DNA of 64,000 bases from the NCBI GenBank assembly GCA_022750155.1, contig JAKIWG010000003.1, positions 1 through 64,000 of the forward strand. The letters run 5' to 3'. The stretch comes from Thermoplasmata archaeon. Lineage in GTDB: Archaea; Thermoplasmatota; Thermoplasmata; Lutacidiplasmatales; UBA184. Shown piece by piece: positions 51,389-59,418 of this stretch (position 1 is the stretch's first letter; every line of letters begins with the position of its first letter). Position numbers and translations under genes: made by a program. The notes under the pieces are model-generated. The model was not told the DNA's origin and made no database searches. It saw only the letters and a program-made list of their open reading frames with translations.

Positions 51389-52441
51389 GTGGCGGGACAG
51401 GCACGGGAGGATTCGATCGACCGGATCCAGTCCCTTCTGGAGAGCGCGGGATTCTACGTCTCCGACGCGCACAGCCTTCGACCGTCGAGCTTCGACCTCC
51501 TCGCCCGGCGGGATTCCTTCCTGCTCATCGTCAAGGTACTGAAGAACATCGATGCCCTCGACCCGGAGGAGGCCGGACGCCTTCGGGAGCTGGCCGAGCT
51601 GTTCCCGGCGGTGCCGATCCTGATCGGCCAGACCTCGGGCGCGATGGAGCTCGAGTCCGGCGTGGTCTACAACCGATACGGGATCCCGATCATCGTCGAA
51701 GAGAGCCTGCGGGACTACCTATCGAAGGGGATCCCCCCGTTCCTCGTCTCGAGCCCGGGGGGCATTTTTGCTCGCGTCGACGGGGTCCGGCTGCGGAGGC
51801 TCAGGGAGGACCGACAGATCTCCCTCGGCACCCTCGCGTCGGTCGCCGGGGTGTCGCGGCGTACGATCCAGCTGTACGAGGACGGCTCCGGGGCGGAGGT
51901 GACGGTCATCGAACGGATCGAGCGGTTTCTCGGGGAGCCGGTGGCCGTTCCCATCGAGCTGTTCCGCGCGCCCGGGCGCCCCCGCGACTCCGAGGAGGAT
52001 GGCCCGGGCGACGAGGAGGGATCGGCGAAGCGAACCGGAACGGATGCCGGCTCCTCGCCGGACCGGCCGGCCCGTCGAGGTCGTCGACCGGCCTCCACCG
52101 GCGACCCGCTACGCGATGGGGTCTTCCGACAGCTCGATGGCATGGGCTGGGAGGTCGTCGTGACGGTGCGTGCCCCCTTCGATGCGTTCACCCGCGGCAC
52201 TCCGCGCACCGAGCAGGAGATCCTCCTGACCTCGGTCGGAAGCTTCCGCAATGCGCAACACCGGGCGGAGATCCTCCAACAGCTCGCGAAGGTCGCCGAA
52301 GGGCACGCGCTGTTCGTGGTCCGCGAGGCGCTCTCCCGGACGTCGATCGACGGCCTGCCGATCGTCACCATGCCCGAGCTCAAGCGCCACCGCGACCGCG
52401 ACGAGCTCCTCGACACGATTACCGAGCGCGAGGGCTCGTGA
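51389..52441 (+). CDS. XRE-type HTH transcriptional regulator, archaeal COG1395-like
   Basis: This 350-residue regulator has an N-terminal domain of restriction-endonuclease-like pattern (IDRIQSLLESAGFYVSDAHSLRPSSFDLLARRDSFLLIVKVLKN, residues about 9-52). A cro/XRE helix-turn-helix follows, RLRREDRQISLGTLASVAGVSRRTIQLYEDG-like (about 128-160), then a disordered Pro/Asp/Arg linker and a C-terminal domain. The layout matches archaeal putative regulators of the COG1395 type. GTG 51389 with GGGAGG eight bases upstream is preferred. It overlaps the next gene in GTGA, so the unknown partner is translated with it. Confidence 0.8.
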   Translation: MAGQAREDSIDRIQSLLESAGFYVSDAHSLRPSSFDLLARRDSFLLIVKVLKNIDALDPEEAGRLRELAELFPAVPILIGQTSGAMELESGVVYNRYGIPIIVEESLRDYLSKGIPPFLVSSPGGIFARVDGVRLRRLREDRQISLGTLASVAGVSRRTIQLYEDGSGAEVTVIERIERFLGEPVAVPIELFRAPGRPRDSEEDGPGDEEGSAKRTGTDAGSSPDRPARRGRRPASTGDPLRDGVFRQLDGMGWEVVVTVRAPFDAFTRGTPRTEQEILLTSVGSFRNAQHRAEILQQLAKVAEGHALFVVREALSRTSIDGLPIVTMPELKRHRDRDELLDTITEREGS

Positions 52442-53076
52442 TCCGCCGGGAGCTCCCCGGCTCGCCGCGCTTCCTGTTGGTCGGCGTCGTCCGGGGTCTT
52501 CCCTCGGAAGTGCCTCCCCTCGTGGGCGCGCTGAACGCATTCGCCCCGGAGCGCGTGGGCGTCGGACTCTCTTCGGACGAGGCGCGTGGTCTCGAGGACC
52601 ATTTCGGCGCGACCGAGACGGAACCGATCGTCCCGCTCGCACCGACCGAGGAGGCGGAGATCCGGGGTCTGAGCCGGTTCGGGGAGGTCCAGGTGCCGCA
52701 TCCGGGATTCCTCGGCGCCCTCGACTGGGGCCGGGTAAACCAGGTGCCCGTGGAACCGCTCGACACCTCGGACGAGGGCTACGCGACGATGTTCACCGAC
52801 CACATCAGCTACCTCGAGCTGGTCCGCCGCACGCTGCGCGAACGCCGTCTGACGAAGAACCCGCCCGCGGCGGCCAACGGCGACGAGTACGTGATGACCT
52901 GGGAGCGGACCGTCGGGGGCGGCCGGGAATCGGAACGCTTCGCCCTCGCCCGCGACGGAGCGCTGGCCTCGGCCGCCTTGCGGCTCGGGGTCGGTCGACG
53001 CACCGTGGCGATCGTCGTCGACCGGGAGCGGTTCGAGCGCGTGAGCACGCTGATGGCGGCGCCGCGACCTACGTGA
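52438..53076 (+). CDS. Unknown protein coupled to the HTH regulator
   Basis: This 212-residue protein begins at a GTG that overlaps the regulator stop. It has a beta-alpha start (RFLLVGVVRGLPSEVPPLVGALNAFAPERVGVGLS region, residues about 11-45). It also contains FTDHISYLELVRRTLRERRLTKNPPAAANGDEYVMTWERTV (about 118-158), where His and acidic residues are clustered. I do not recognise a family. Coupled translation with an HTH protein suggests that the two act together, perhaps as sensor and regulator. Confidence 0.75.
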   Translation: MIRRELPGSPRFLLVGVVRGLPSEVPPLVGALNAFAPERVGVGLSSDEARGLEDHFGATETEPIVPLAPTEEAEIRGLSRFGEVQVPHPGFLGALDWGRVNQVPVEPLDTSDEGYATMFTDHISYLELVRRTLRERRLTKNPPAAANGDEYVMTWERTVGGGRESERFALARDGALASAALRLGVGRRTVAIVVDRERFERVSTLMAAPRPT

Positions 53077-53158
53077 GCGATGGTCCCGACCCTCGATCGT
53101 CCCATCCCTACACGAAAGCTATGAACTTCGCCGCCGACCGGAGCCGGAGGGCGGCTCA

Positions 53159-54712
53159 ATGAATATGGCCGTCCGCTTGGCCCCCCCGATGCCGAAGGTC
53201 CGGGCGGGCGGGGCGCTCGCCGTGATGGATGTCGGGTCGAACACGGCCCGTCTGGTGGTCTTCGAAACGACGCCGGAAGGGGGCTTCCGCTCGACGTTCG
53301 AAACGAAAGAGGTCCCACGCCTCGGAAAGTCCGTGGCGGCCGATGGCTCGCTCTCCGCCTCCGCGCGGGCCCGTGGCGTCGCGGCGATCCGGCGATTCGC
53401 CCGTCAGCTGGACGCCGCCGGCCGTCCCCCGACGGTGGCGGTCGCCACCAGCGCCGTGCGCGATGCGCCGAACGGGAAGGCGTTCCTCTCAGAAGTCCGG
53501 CGGGAGACCGGGATCGAGGTGCGACTGCTGACCGGCGAGGAGGAAGGCCGGTTCGCCTACCTCGGCGTAGGCGCCTCCTTCGAGCTGGCCGACGACCTCG
53601 TCGTCGACCTCGGCGGCGGCTCGCTGCAGGCGGCGTCGACCCGCTCGGGCCGCCCCGAAGGGATCGTGAGCCTTCCGCTCGGAGCGCTGCGTCTCACCCA
53701 GAGATTCCTACGCCACGACCCTCCGAAGCCCCGGGAGCTCGACGCGCTGCGCGGGCACGTGCGGGAGCACCTGAGGCTCCTCCCCCCCGAGAGCGGGGCC
53801 GTGCCGCGCCGCCTGTTCGGCGTCGGAGGGACGATCCGATGCCTCGCCCGGGTCTCGATCGAGCTCGACCGGTATCCGCTCCCGCAGGTCCACGGCTACA
53901 CGCTGACGCGCTCGGAGCTTGCCCGGATCCTTCACCGGATCGGGCCGATGGAGCCGGACCGACGTCGGCAGGTGCCGGGGATCACGGGGACCCGCGCCGA
54001 TGTGATCGTCGCCGGCCTGGTGGTCGTGGACGAGCTCCTCCGAAAGGTCCCGGACGAGTCGATGACCGTCTGCGGGACCGGCATCCGCGAGGGGATCGTC
54101 GTCGACCGGATCGGGGCCGAGGTGCCCGCATCGGCCGAGAAGCTCGCCTTCCGCTCCGTCACCGCGGCCTCCCGCTCCTTCGGCTTCTCCCTCGCCCACG
54201 GTCGGGAGGTCGAGCGCGTGGCCCTCACGCTGTTCGACCTGTTGCAGCCCCGCTACGAATGGGGCAAGGACGTGCGGCGCTCGCTGCGCGTCGGCGCCTG
54301 GATGCACGACGTCGGAACCGTGGTGGAGATCTGGCGGCACCCCCGGCATTCCGCCTACCTGCTCCGCTACGCGTCGATCCTCGGTCTGACCCATCGCGAG
54401 ACCGCCCTCGCCGCGCTCGCCGTCGCCCAGCACCACGGGGACCCGCTCACCGCCGCCTCGAAGAAGGAATGGCGCTCCATCTTATCCCGCGAGGACCTTT
54501 CGGTCGCCGAGGAGCTGGGCGCGATCCTGTTCTTCGCCGAGACGTTGGATGGGGCGCAGGTCCACCTCGCGCTCGCCCGCGGCTCCGACCGGCTTCGGAT
54601 CACCCCGATCGGGGGACCCGGCTCGGAGGCCTCGGAACGCGCCATCGAACGGCTGACGAGGGCGATGGAGCGCGCCTTCGACCTCGAGGTGGTCGTCTAC
54701 GGCCGGAACTGA
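53159..54712 (+). CDS. ppx: Exopolyphosphatase / pppGpp phosphohydrolase (Ppx/GppA) with HD-like domain
   Basis: This 517-residue ASKHA-fold enzyme removes terminal phosphate from polyphosphate or pppGpp. ATPase-fold signatures are AVMDVGSNTARLVVF (about residues 22-36), VATSAVRDAPNG, TGEEEGRFAYLG, LVVDLGGGSLQ and GVGGTIRCLAR. From about 335 a C-terminal HD-type helical domain follows (GAWMHDVGTVVEIWRHPRHSAYL with HD), as in long Ppx proteins. GGAGG lies upstream of the ATG. Two thymidylate-kinase-like genes follow directly, 46 bases downstream. Confidence 0.93.
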   Translation: MNMAVRLAPPMPKVRAGGALAVMDVGSNTARLVVFETTPEGGFRSTFETKEVPRLGKSVAADGSLSASARARGVAAIRRFARQLDAAGRPPTVAVATSAVRDAPNGKAFLSEVRRETGIEVRLLTGEEEGRFAYLGVGASFELADDLVVDLGGGSLQAASTRSGRPEGIVSLPLGALRLTQRFLRHDPPKPRELDALRGHVREHLRLLPPESGAVPRRLFGVGGTIRCLARVSIELDRYPLPQVHGYTLTRSELARILHRIGPMEPDRRRQVPGITGTRADVIVAGLVVVDELLRKVPDESMTVCGTGIREGIVVDRIGAEVPASAEKLAFRSVTAASRSFGFSLAHGREVERVALTLFDLLQPRYEWGKDVRRSLRVGAWMHDVGTVVEIWRHPRHSAYLLRYASILGLTHRETALAALAVAQHHGDPLTAASKKEWRSILSREDLSVAEELGAILFFAETLDGAQVHLALARGSDRLRITPIGGPGSEASERAIERLTRAMERAFDLEVVVYGRN

Positions 54713-54758
54713 CCCCCCCGCGCGGCCCGGGCCCCGCTCCGGCCAACCCGGACGCCTG

Positions 54759-55409
54759 TTGGTGTTCGAGGGACTGGACGGGAGCGGCAAGTCGACGCAG
54801 GCCCGACTGCTCGTCAAGTGGCTCCAGGCGAAGGGATACCGGGTCTTCTTCACCGAGTGGAACTCGTCCGAGCTGGTCTCCAACACGATCCGCCGCGGGA
54901 AGAAGCGCGGCCTTCTCACCCCCACCACGTTCTCGTTGTTGCATGCCACCGACTTCGCGGACCGTTTCGACCGGCACATCCTCCCCCCGCTCCGGGCCGG
55001 GTACATCGTCGTCGCCGACCGGTACGTCTATACCGCCTTCGTCCGGGACGCCGCCCGCGGATGCGACCCGGCGTGGGTGCGGAACATGTACTCCTTCGCG
55101 CCGGTGCCCGACCGGACGTTCTACTTCCAGGTCCCGGTCTCGACCTCGCTGAAGCGAAAGGTCGCTTCCCGTCAGAAGATCTCCTACTACGAGGCCGGGA
55201 TGGACCTCGGACTGTCGGACGACGTCCACGCGAGCTACGAGCGTTTCCAGTCCCGCCTGAAGCGCGAGTACGACCACCTCGCGACGACCGACGGGTTCAT
55301 CGTGATCGACGCCGACCGGCCGGTCGAGACGGTCCTCGCCCAGGTTCGCAAGGGGGTGAGGCCGCTGTTGTCGAACTTCCCGAAGACCGCGACGCTGACC
55401 CATGCATAG
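54759..55409 (+). CDS. Thymidylate-kinase-like P-loop kinase, paralogue 1
   Basis: This 216-residue P-loop kinase has an intact Walker A GLDGSGKST (5-13), the ADRYVYT motif with DRY (87-89), and SYYEAGMDLGLSDD (142-155). The TREPG motif of dTMP kinases is replaced by TEWNSSE, so dTMP may not be the substrate. TTG 54759 is the first usable start and gives an N-terminus right at the first strand. It follows ppx and overlaps paralogue 2 by 8 bases. Candidate activity is nucleotide phosphorylation or polyphosphate synthesis, the latter because of ppx context; not proven. Confidence 0.8.
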   Translation: MVFEGLDGSGKSTQARLLVKWLQAKGYRVFFTEWNSSELVSNTIRRGKKRGLLTPTTFSLLHATDFADRFDRHILPPLRAGYIVVADRYVYTAFVRDAARGCDPAWVRNMYSFAPVPDRTFYFQVPVSTSLKRKVASRQKISYYEAGMDLGLSDDVHASYERFQSRLKREYDHLATTDGFIVIDADRPVETVLAQVRKGVRPLLSNFPKTATLTHA

Positions 55410-56109
55410 GACGTATGGGACCCCGCTTCCCGGGATGACCAAGGAGCACCTGCGGGGCCGGCTGATCGTCGTCGAGGGCGCGGACGGCTCCGGACGCACC
55501 ACCGAGGTCGAGCTGCTCCGGGACTGGCTCGAGATCCAGGGGCATCCGGTCGTCGACACGGGCCTGCGACGCTCCACCCTCGTCGGGGAGCAGATCGACC
55601 AGGCGAAGCAGGGGCACACCCTCGGCTGGACGACGATGGCGCTGTTCTACGCGGCGGACTTCGCCGACCAATTGGAGAACAAGATCCTCCCCTCGCTCGC
55701 CGCCGGCAGCACGGTGCTCGCCGACCGCTACATCTACACCCTGATGGCCCGCGCCGTCGTCCGCGGGGCGTCCCGGGAGTGGGCCCGCGAGCTCTACGGC
55801 TTCGCCCTCGTGCCGGACCTGACGATCTTTCTCGATGCGCGCCCGGACATCCTGCTCCACCGGGCGATCGCCAAGTACGGGAGCCTCGACTACTGGGAGA
55901 GCGGGATGGACCTTTGCCTGTCTCGCGACCGGTTCGAGAGCTTCTTCACCTACCAGGGGCTCCTGAAGACCGAGTTCGACTGGATGGGGAAGGAGCACCG
56001 ATTCCGGCGAGTCGACGCGAACCGGACCCCGGAGCTCGTCCACCGGGAGGTCCGTGCGCTCGTGGCGCCGCTCTACGGCCTGTCGGCCAAGATCAACGCG
56101 CCGGCATAG
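55402..56109 (+). CDS. Thymidylate-kinase-like protein, paralogue 2, Walker A lysine replaced
   Basis: This 235-residue paralogue of the preceding protein has P-loop GADGSGRT (26-33), with Arg at position 32 instead of the usual Lys. DRY is kept (108-110) and DYWESGMDLCLSRD (163-176) matches the corresponding stretch of paralogue 1. The sequence DTGLRRSTL stands where dTMP kinases have TREPG. It may be a pseudo-kinase partner that forms a heterodimer with paralogue 1, or bind nucleotide with altered chemistry. The ATG overlaps paralogue 1. Confidence 0.8.
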   Translation: MHRTYGTPLPGMTKEHLRGRLIVVEGADGSGRTTEVELLRDWLEIQGHPVVDTGLRRSTLVGEQIDQAKQGHTLGWTTMALFYAADFADQLENKILPSLAAGSTVLADRYIYTLMARAVVRGASREWARELYGFALVPDLTIFLDARPDILLHRAIAKYGSLDYWESGMDLCLSRDRFESFFTYQGLLKTEFDWMGKEHRFRRVDANRTPELVHREVRALVAPLYGLSAKINAPA

Positions 56110-56120
56110 GCCCACCGCGC

Positions 56121-56630
56121 TCAGGCCCGGAGCCGCGCGAGGCTCCGGCGGTCGAGCATCCAATCGACCAGCCCACCACCGGGCGTCACCGCGCGGCCGA
56201 ACCGCAGGTGCACCGCTCCGGCGCGACCGAGTCGCACCAGCGAGATCTCGTCGCCGGTCAGGGCGTAGCCGACGAGCTCCCCCAGCGTGGGCTCGTGCCC
56301 CACGATCATCGGGAACCGACCCCGGGCCACCTCCTCGGCGGCCTTGGAAAGGATGGGTGCGGCGGGCGAGTCGGGCGCCAGCTCCTCCCAGAGCTCCACG
56401 GCGGGGCGTACGCCGAGCGCGCGGCGGGCGATCTCGGCCGTGCGAACGGCCCGTGTCGCGGGGCTCGACACGACGTGCGTGATCCCCGGGGCAAGGCGTC
56501 GGATGCCGCGGGCTGCCTTCTCCGTCTCGACGACCCCGGAGGTGGAGAGGGGCCGCTCCGTGTCGTCGACCCACCGGCGCGGGTCGCGTTCGGCGGCCGG
56601 GCCGTGGCGGAAGAGGACGAGCTCGCTCAT
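56121..56630 (-). CDS. sixA: SixA-type histidine phosphatase
   Basis: This 169-residue RHG-motif phosphatase has LFRHGPAAERD at the N-terminus, VVSSPATRAVRTAEIA in the middle and IVGHEPTLGELV as the second histidine. SixA proteins act on phosphohistidine; in bacteria they often sit with CHAD or Ppx proteins. It is convergent with the TMPK-like pair and 11 bases from it. ATG 56630 is chosen because the family starts there; the longer frame is spacer and overlaps the next gene. Confidence 0.88.
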   Translation of the reverse strand: MSELVLFRHGPAAERDPRRWVDDTERPLSTSGVVETEKAARGIRRLAPGITHVVSSPATRAVRTAEIARRALGVRPAVELWEELAPDSPAAPILSKAAEEVARGRFPMIVGHEPTLGELVGYALTGDEISLVRLGRAGAVHLRFGRAVTPGGGLVDWMLDRRSLARLRA

Positions 56631-56647
56631 CGGGGGACGGGGAGGCC

Positions 56648-57190
56648 TTAGGCTTCCTTCTTGAGGATCTCTTCGAGGACGCGACGCGAATTGCGCCGGA
56701 ACTCCTCGAGGCTGCCCTCGTTGTTCAACATCCCGTCGGCGAGGGCGAAGGCACTTCCGATGCCCCACTTGAGCTCGCGCCGGTCCCGGTCGAAGAACTC
56801 CTGGAGGCTGACCCCGTCGTCGCCCCGGTTGCGGCGTTCCATCCGGTCGTAGCGGGCCTCGGGCGAGGAGAAGATGCCGAGGACGAACAGGTCCCCGAAG
56901 TTGTGGCGGAAGACGGTGACCTCGGTGTCCGACCGGCACCCGTCCACGAGCATCTTCGTCTCGATGAGCTTCGGGACGGCCCGCTGGGCCCACACCCCCG
57001 GGCCGTGCTTCTCGCGTTCCTCGTTGGCGACGCGTCCGACGTTCGCGTTCGTGAGCGGCAGGCCCCGCCGGCGCGTCTCGTCGCGGACGAGGTCACCCAT
57101 CTTGAGCGTGGCGAGTCCCATCTGGCGCGCCACCTCGACCAACTCGTCCTTGCCGGAGCCCGGCATGCCGACGGTGACGATCAGTTTCAT
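56648..57190 (-). CDS. UPF0200-type P-loop nucleotide kinase
   Basis: This 180-residue protein has MKLIVTVGMPGSGKDELV with a Walker A GMPGSGKD (8-15), an adenylate-kinase-like lid region, and DGCRSDTEVTVFRHNFG at about 85-101. The family UPF0200/COG0237-like is found in archaea and is predicted to phosphorylate a nucleotide or related substrate; none is proven. It overlaps the coiled-coil gene upstream by four bases (ATGA), which hints at co-function. Confidence 0.85.
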   Translation of the reverse strand: MKLIVTVGMPGSGKDELVEVARQMGLATLKMGDLVRDETRRRGLPLTNANVGRVANEEREKHGPGVWAQRAVPKLIETKMLVDGCRSDTEVTVFRHNFGDLFVLGIFSSPEARYDRMERRNRGDDGVSLQEFFDRDRRELKWGIGSAFALADGMLNNEGSLEEFRRNSRRVLEEILKKEA

Positions 57191-57825
57191 GCCGGGCCGG
57201 ACCCACCGAGGGTAGGTGCGTTCGGCGGAGGCGGGGGAGGCAGGTTGGCGGTCAGCTGGCCTTCCGTGGCCATCTGGAGCCGGTCGGCGCGTTCCCGGTA
57301 CGCCCTCGCCTCCTGTTCCTCGAGCTTGGACAGCTCGAGGTAGTGGTCGGCCCGGACCTTGAGCTCCGCGCTCTTCTGGGTCTTGCGGGCCGCGCTGAAC
57401 TCGTATCCGTGCGACTTGTGCTGGAGGTTGACGATCTTCTGCTGAAGCTTGCGGATCCGGTACTGCAGGTTCGTCACGTCCGACCCGACCTGGATCCCGT
57501 GGGTCCGGTTCGTCGAGGCGGTGATGTCCCGGTTGTACTGGGCGATCTCCTGCTCGATCTCGGGAATCCGGCCCAGCGTGTTCTGGGACTTCTCCCGAAG
57601 GATGGTGGCGTGGTGGCGGAGCTTCTCCATCCGGACCTGGAGACGCGACGCCCGCTGCTGGTTGCGAGTGCTCAGGCGGTCGTGCTTGGCCGCGATCTCG
57701 CGGAGCTTGGTGATGTCGGCGTACCCCTGGCCCCGCCAGCGGGACTCGCGGTGGGCGAGGGGGGAGCCCATCGACATCGGCGGTTGGGAAGGTGGTTCAC
57801 CGCCCGCCGGCATATCGTCACCCAT
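57187..57825 (-). CDS. Coiled-coil protein, unknown
   Basis: This 212-residue protein is nearly all helical from about residue 30 to 190 with heptad-like leucine and isoleucine spacing, for example LQYRIRKLQQKIVNLQHK. Gly/Pro-rich ends flank it, including a run of six prolines near the C-terminus. No family is recognised. CATATATCG (57841-57849) is its TATA element, so ATG 57825 (22 bases down) is preferred over the ATG at 57843 that lies inside the box; the ATG at 57813 is also possible. A scaffolding role is plausible. Confidence 0.7.
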   Translation of the reverse strand: MGDDMPAGGEPPSQPPMSMGSPLAHRESRWRGQGYADITKLREIAAKHDRLSTRNQQRASRLQVRMEKLRHHATILREKSQNTLGRIPEIEQEIAQYNRDITASTNRTHGIQVGSDVTNLQYRIRKLQQKIVNLQHKSHGYEFSAARKTQKSAELKVRADHYLELSKLEEQEARAYRERADRLQMATEGQLTANLPPPPPPNAPTLGGSGPA

Positions 57826-57840
57826 TGAGAGGAGGTTCGC

Positions 57841-57849
57841 CATATATCG
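57841..57849 (-). promoter_or_regulatory. TATA box of the coiled-coil gene
   Basis: CGATATATG on the minus strand; overlaps the in-frame ATG at 57843 and so argues for the start at 57825. Confidence 0.5.
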
Positions 57850-57902
57850 ATTCCCTCGCGGGTGTCCTGAGCGGGCGGCTGGGGGCCGACCCGAAAGCGC
57901 TC

Positions 57903-59405
57903 TCAGTGCACCGCCGGTCTCGGCAGGGAGAGGCGGGGGCGGAGCCGGTCGGCCAATCCCTCGATCGCCACGCGCTCCTGGCTCTTCGAGTCCCGTTCAC
58001 GCACGGTCACCGTCCCGGCCATCGGGCCGGCGGTGAGGGTGTCGCCGTCCACGGTCACGCAGTACGGAGTTCCGGCCTCGTCCATCCGGGCGTAGCGCTT
58101 GCCGATCGAGCCTCCCTCGTCGTAGACCGCGCGGATCCCCGCCGACTGGAGCTCTCGGGCGACCCGCCGCGCCGTCGGGCCGTGCTCCTTCCAGAGCAGC
58201 GGGAAGATGCCGACACTGGCCGGGGCGAGGTAGGCCGGGATCCTCCAGAGCGTGCGGTCCCCGTCGGTGTGGAGCCCGGCGTCAGCGAGGGCCCAGAGGC
58301 TCCGGTCGACCCCGAGCGTGACCTCGAGGACGTGGGGCAGCAGCGTCCGGCCGTCCTTCGACACGGAGAGGTCTCGGCCGGCACCCGCCCCGTGCCGGGT
58401 CAGGTCGTAGTCCCCCCGATAGTGGACCGCTCCGATCTCCTTGAACCCGCCCAGGCTCTCCAGGTGGACCTCCACGTCGAACTGGATCCGATTGTAGAAG
58501 GCGCGCTCCTTCTCCGACTTCTCGAACAGGCGGATCCGCTCACCGGGGACGCCGAGGACATCGCGGAAGAACCGGAACATGTGGACGAGGTGATAGACGT
58601 AGAACTCCGGCAGGCCTCCCGAGACCACCAGCTCGGTCGCCGAGGTCCACTGCGGGCTCTCCTCCCCGTGGGCGCGGCGGTCGGCGCGAAGGACCGGGAG
58701 CCGTTCGTCGGCCACCGTGGGGAACGAAATGGGGAACCCCGCGGGGTCGAAGAAGATCTGGAGCTCGGCCTGGGTGAACGCCCGCATCCGGAACAGCACC
58801 TGTCGGGGAGCGATCTCGTTCCGGTAGACCTTCCCGATGATCGCGATCCCGAGGGGGAGCGCCTTCCGGCCGACGTCCCACATGCGAGGGAACGCCAGGA
58901 AGCTCGACTGCGCCGTCTCCGGCCTCAGGTAGACCTTCTCCTTCCCCGTGACCCCGAACTCGACGCCGAACATCATGTTGAACGGCCTCGGCACCGAGAG
59001 CTTCGGTTGCCCGCATGACGGGCATTTCACTCCGTGGGCTTTGACCAGCTCGGCGATCTGCGTCGGGTCGAGCCCGTCGACGCCCTCGGGCCGGAACTTC
59101 TCGAGCACGGTGTCCGCCCGGAAGGCGGCGTGGCAGTTCTCGCACCTCATCTCCGGGTCGGTGAAGTTCTCCAGGTGGCCGGAGGCACGAACCACCGCCT
59201 CCGGGAGCATCTCGGCCGCGTCGATGAGATGGTAGTCGTCGGAGAGGCCGAGGAAGTAGGCACACCAGGCGTCCTCGACGCGGCGCTTGAGCGAGGTGCC
59301 GAGCGGGCCGTAATCGTAGAGCCCCGCGGCCCCCCCGTAGAGCTCGGAGCTCGGCCACAGGTAGCCGCGCCGGCGCAGGAGGGCGAACAGCTCCTCGGCC
59401 TTCAT
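57903..59405 (-). CDS. glyS: Glycyl-tRNA synthetase, class II
   Basis: This 500-residue alpha2-type synthetase charges tRNA-Gly. Motif 1 region is RRRGYLWPSSELYGGAAGLYDYGPLG (residues about 11-36). A zinc-like site uses CENC (about 93) and CPSC (about 134). Motif 2 has FRMRAFTQAELQIFFDP, with the catalytic Arg, and motif 3 lies in GVDRSLWALADAG. The C-terminal anticodon domain contains GSIGKRYARMDEAGTPYCVTVD. Start and length are normal; it is convergent with nothing and follows the amidohydrolase. Confidence 0.95.
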   Translation of the reverse strand: MKAEELFALLRRRGYLWPSSELYGGAAGLYDYGPLGTSLKRRVEDAWCAYFLGLSDDYHLIDAAEMLPEAVVRASGHLENFTDPEMRCENCHAAFRADTVLEKFRPEGVDGLDPTQIAELVKAHGVKCPSCGQPKLSVPRPFNMMFGVEFGVTGKEKVYLRPETAQSSFLAFPRMWDVGRKALPLGIAIIGKVYRNEIAPRQVLFRMRAFTQAELQIFFDPAGFPISFPTVADERLPVLRADRRAHGEESPQWTSATELVVSGGLPEFYVYHLVHMFRFFRDVLGVPGERIRLFEKSEKERAFYNRIQFDVEVHLESLGGFKEIGAVHYRGDYDLTRHGAGAGRDLSVSKDGRTLLPHVLEVTLGVDRSLWALADAGLHTDGDRTLWRIPAYLAPASVGIFPLLWKEHGPTARRVARELQSAGIRAVYDEGGSIGKRYARMDEAGTPYCVTVDGDTLTAGPMAGTVTVRERDSKSQERVAIEGLADRLRPRLSLPRPAVH

Positions 59406-59418
59406 CGCGAGCGCCCTC

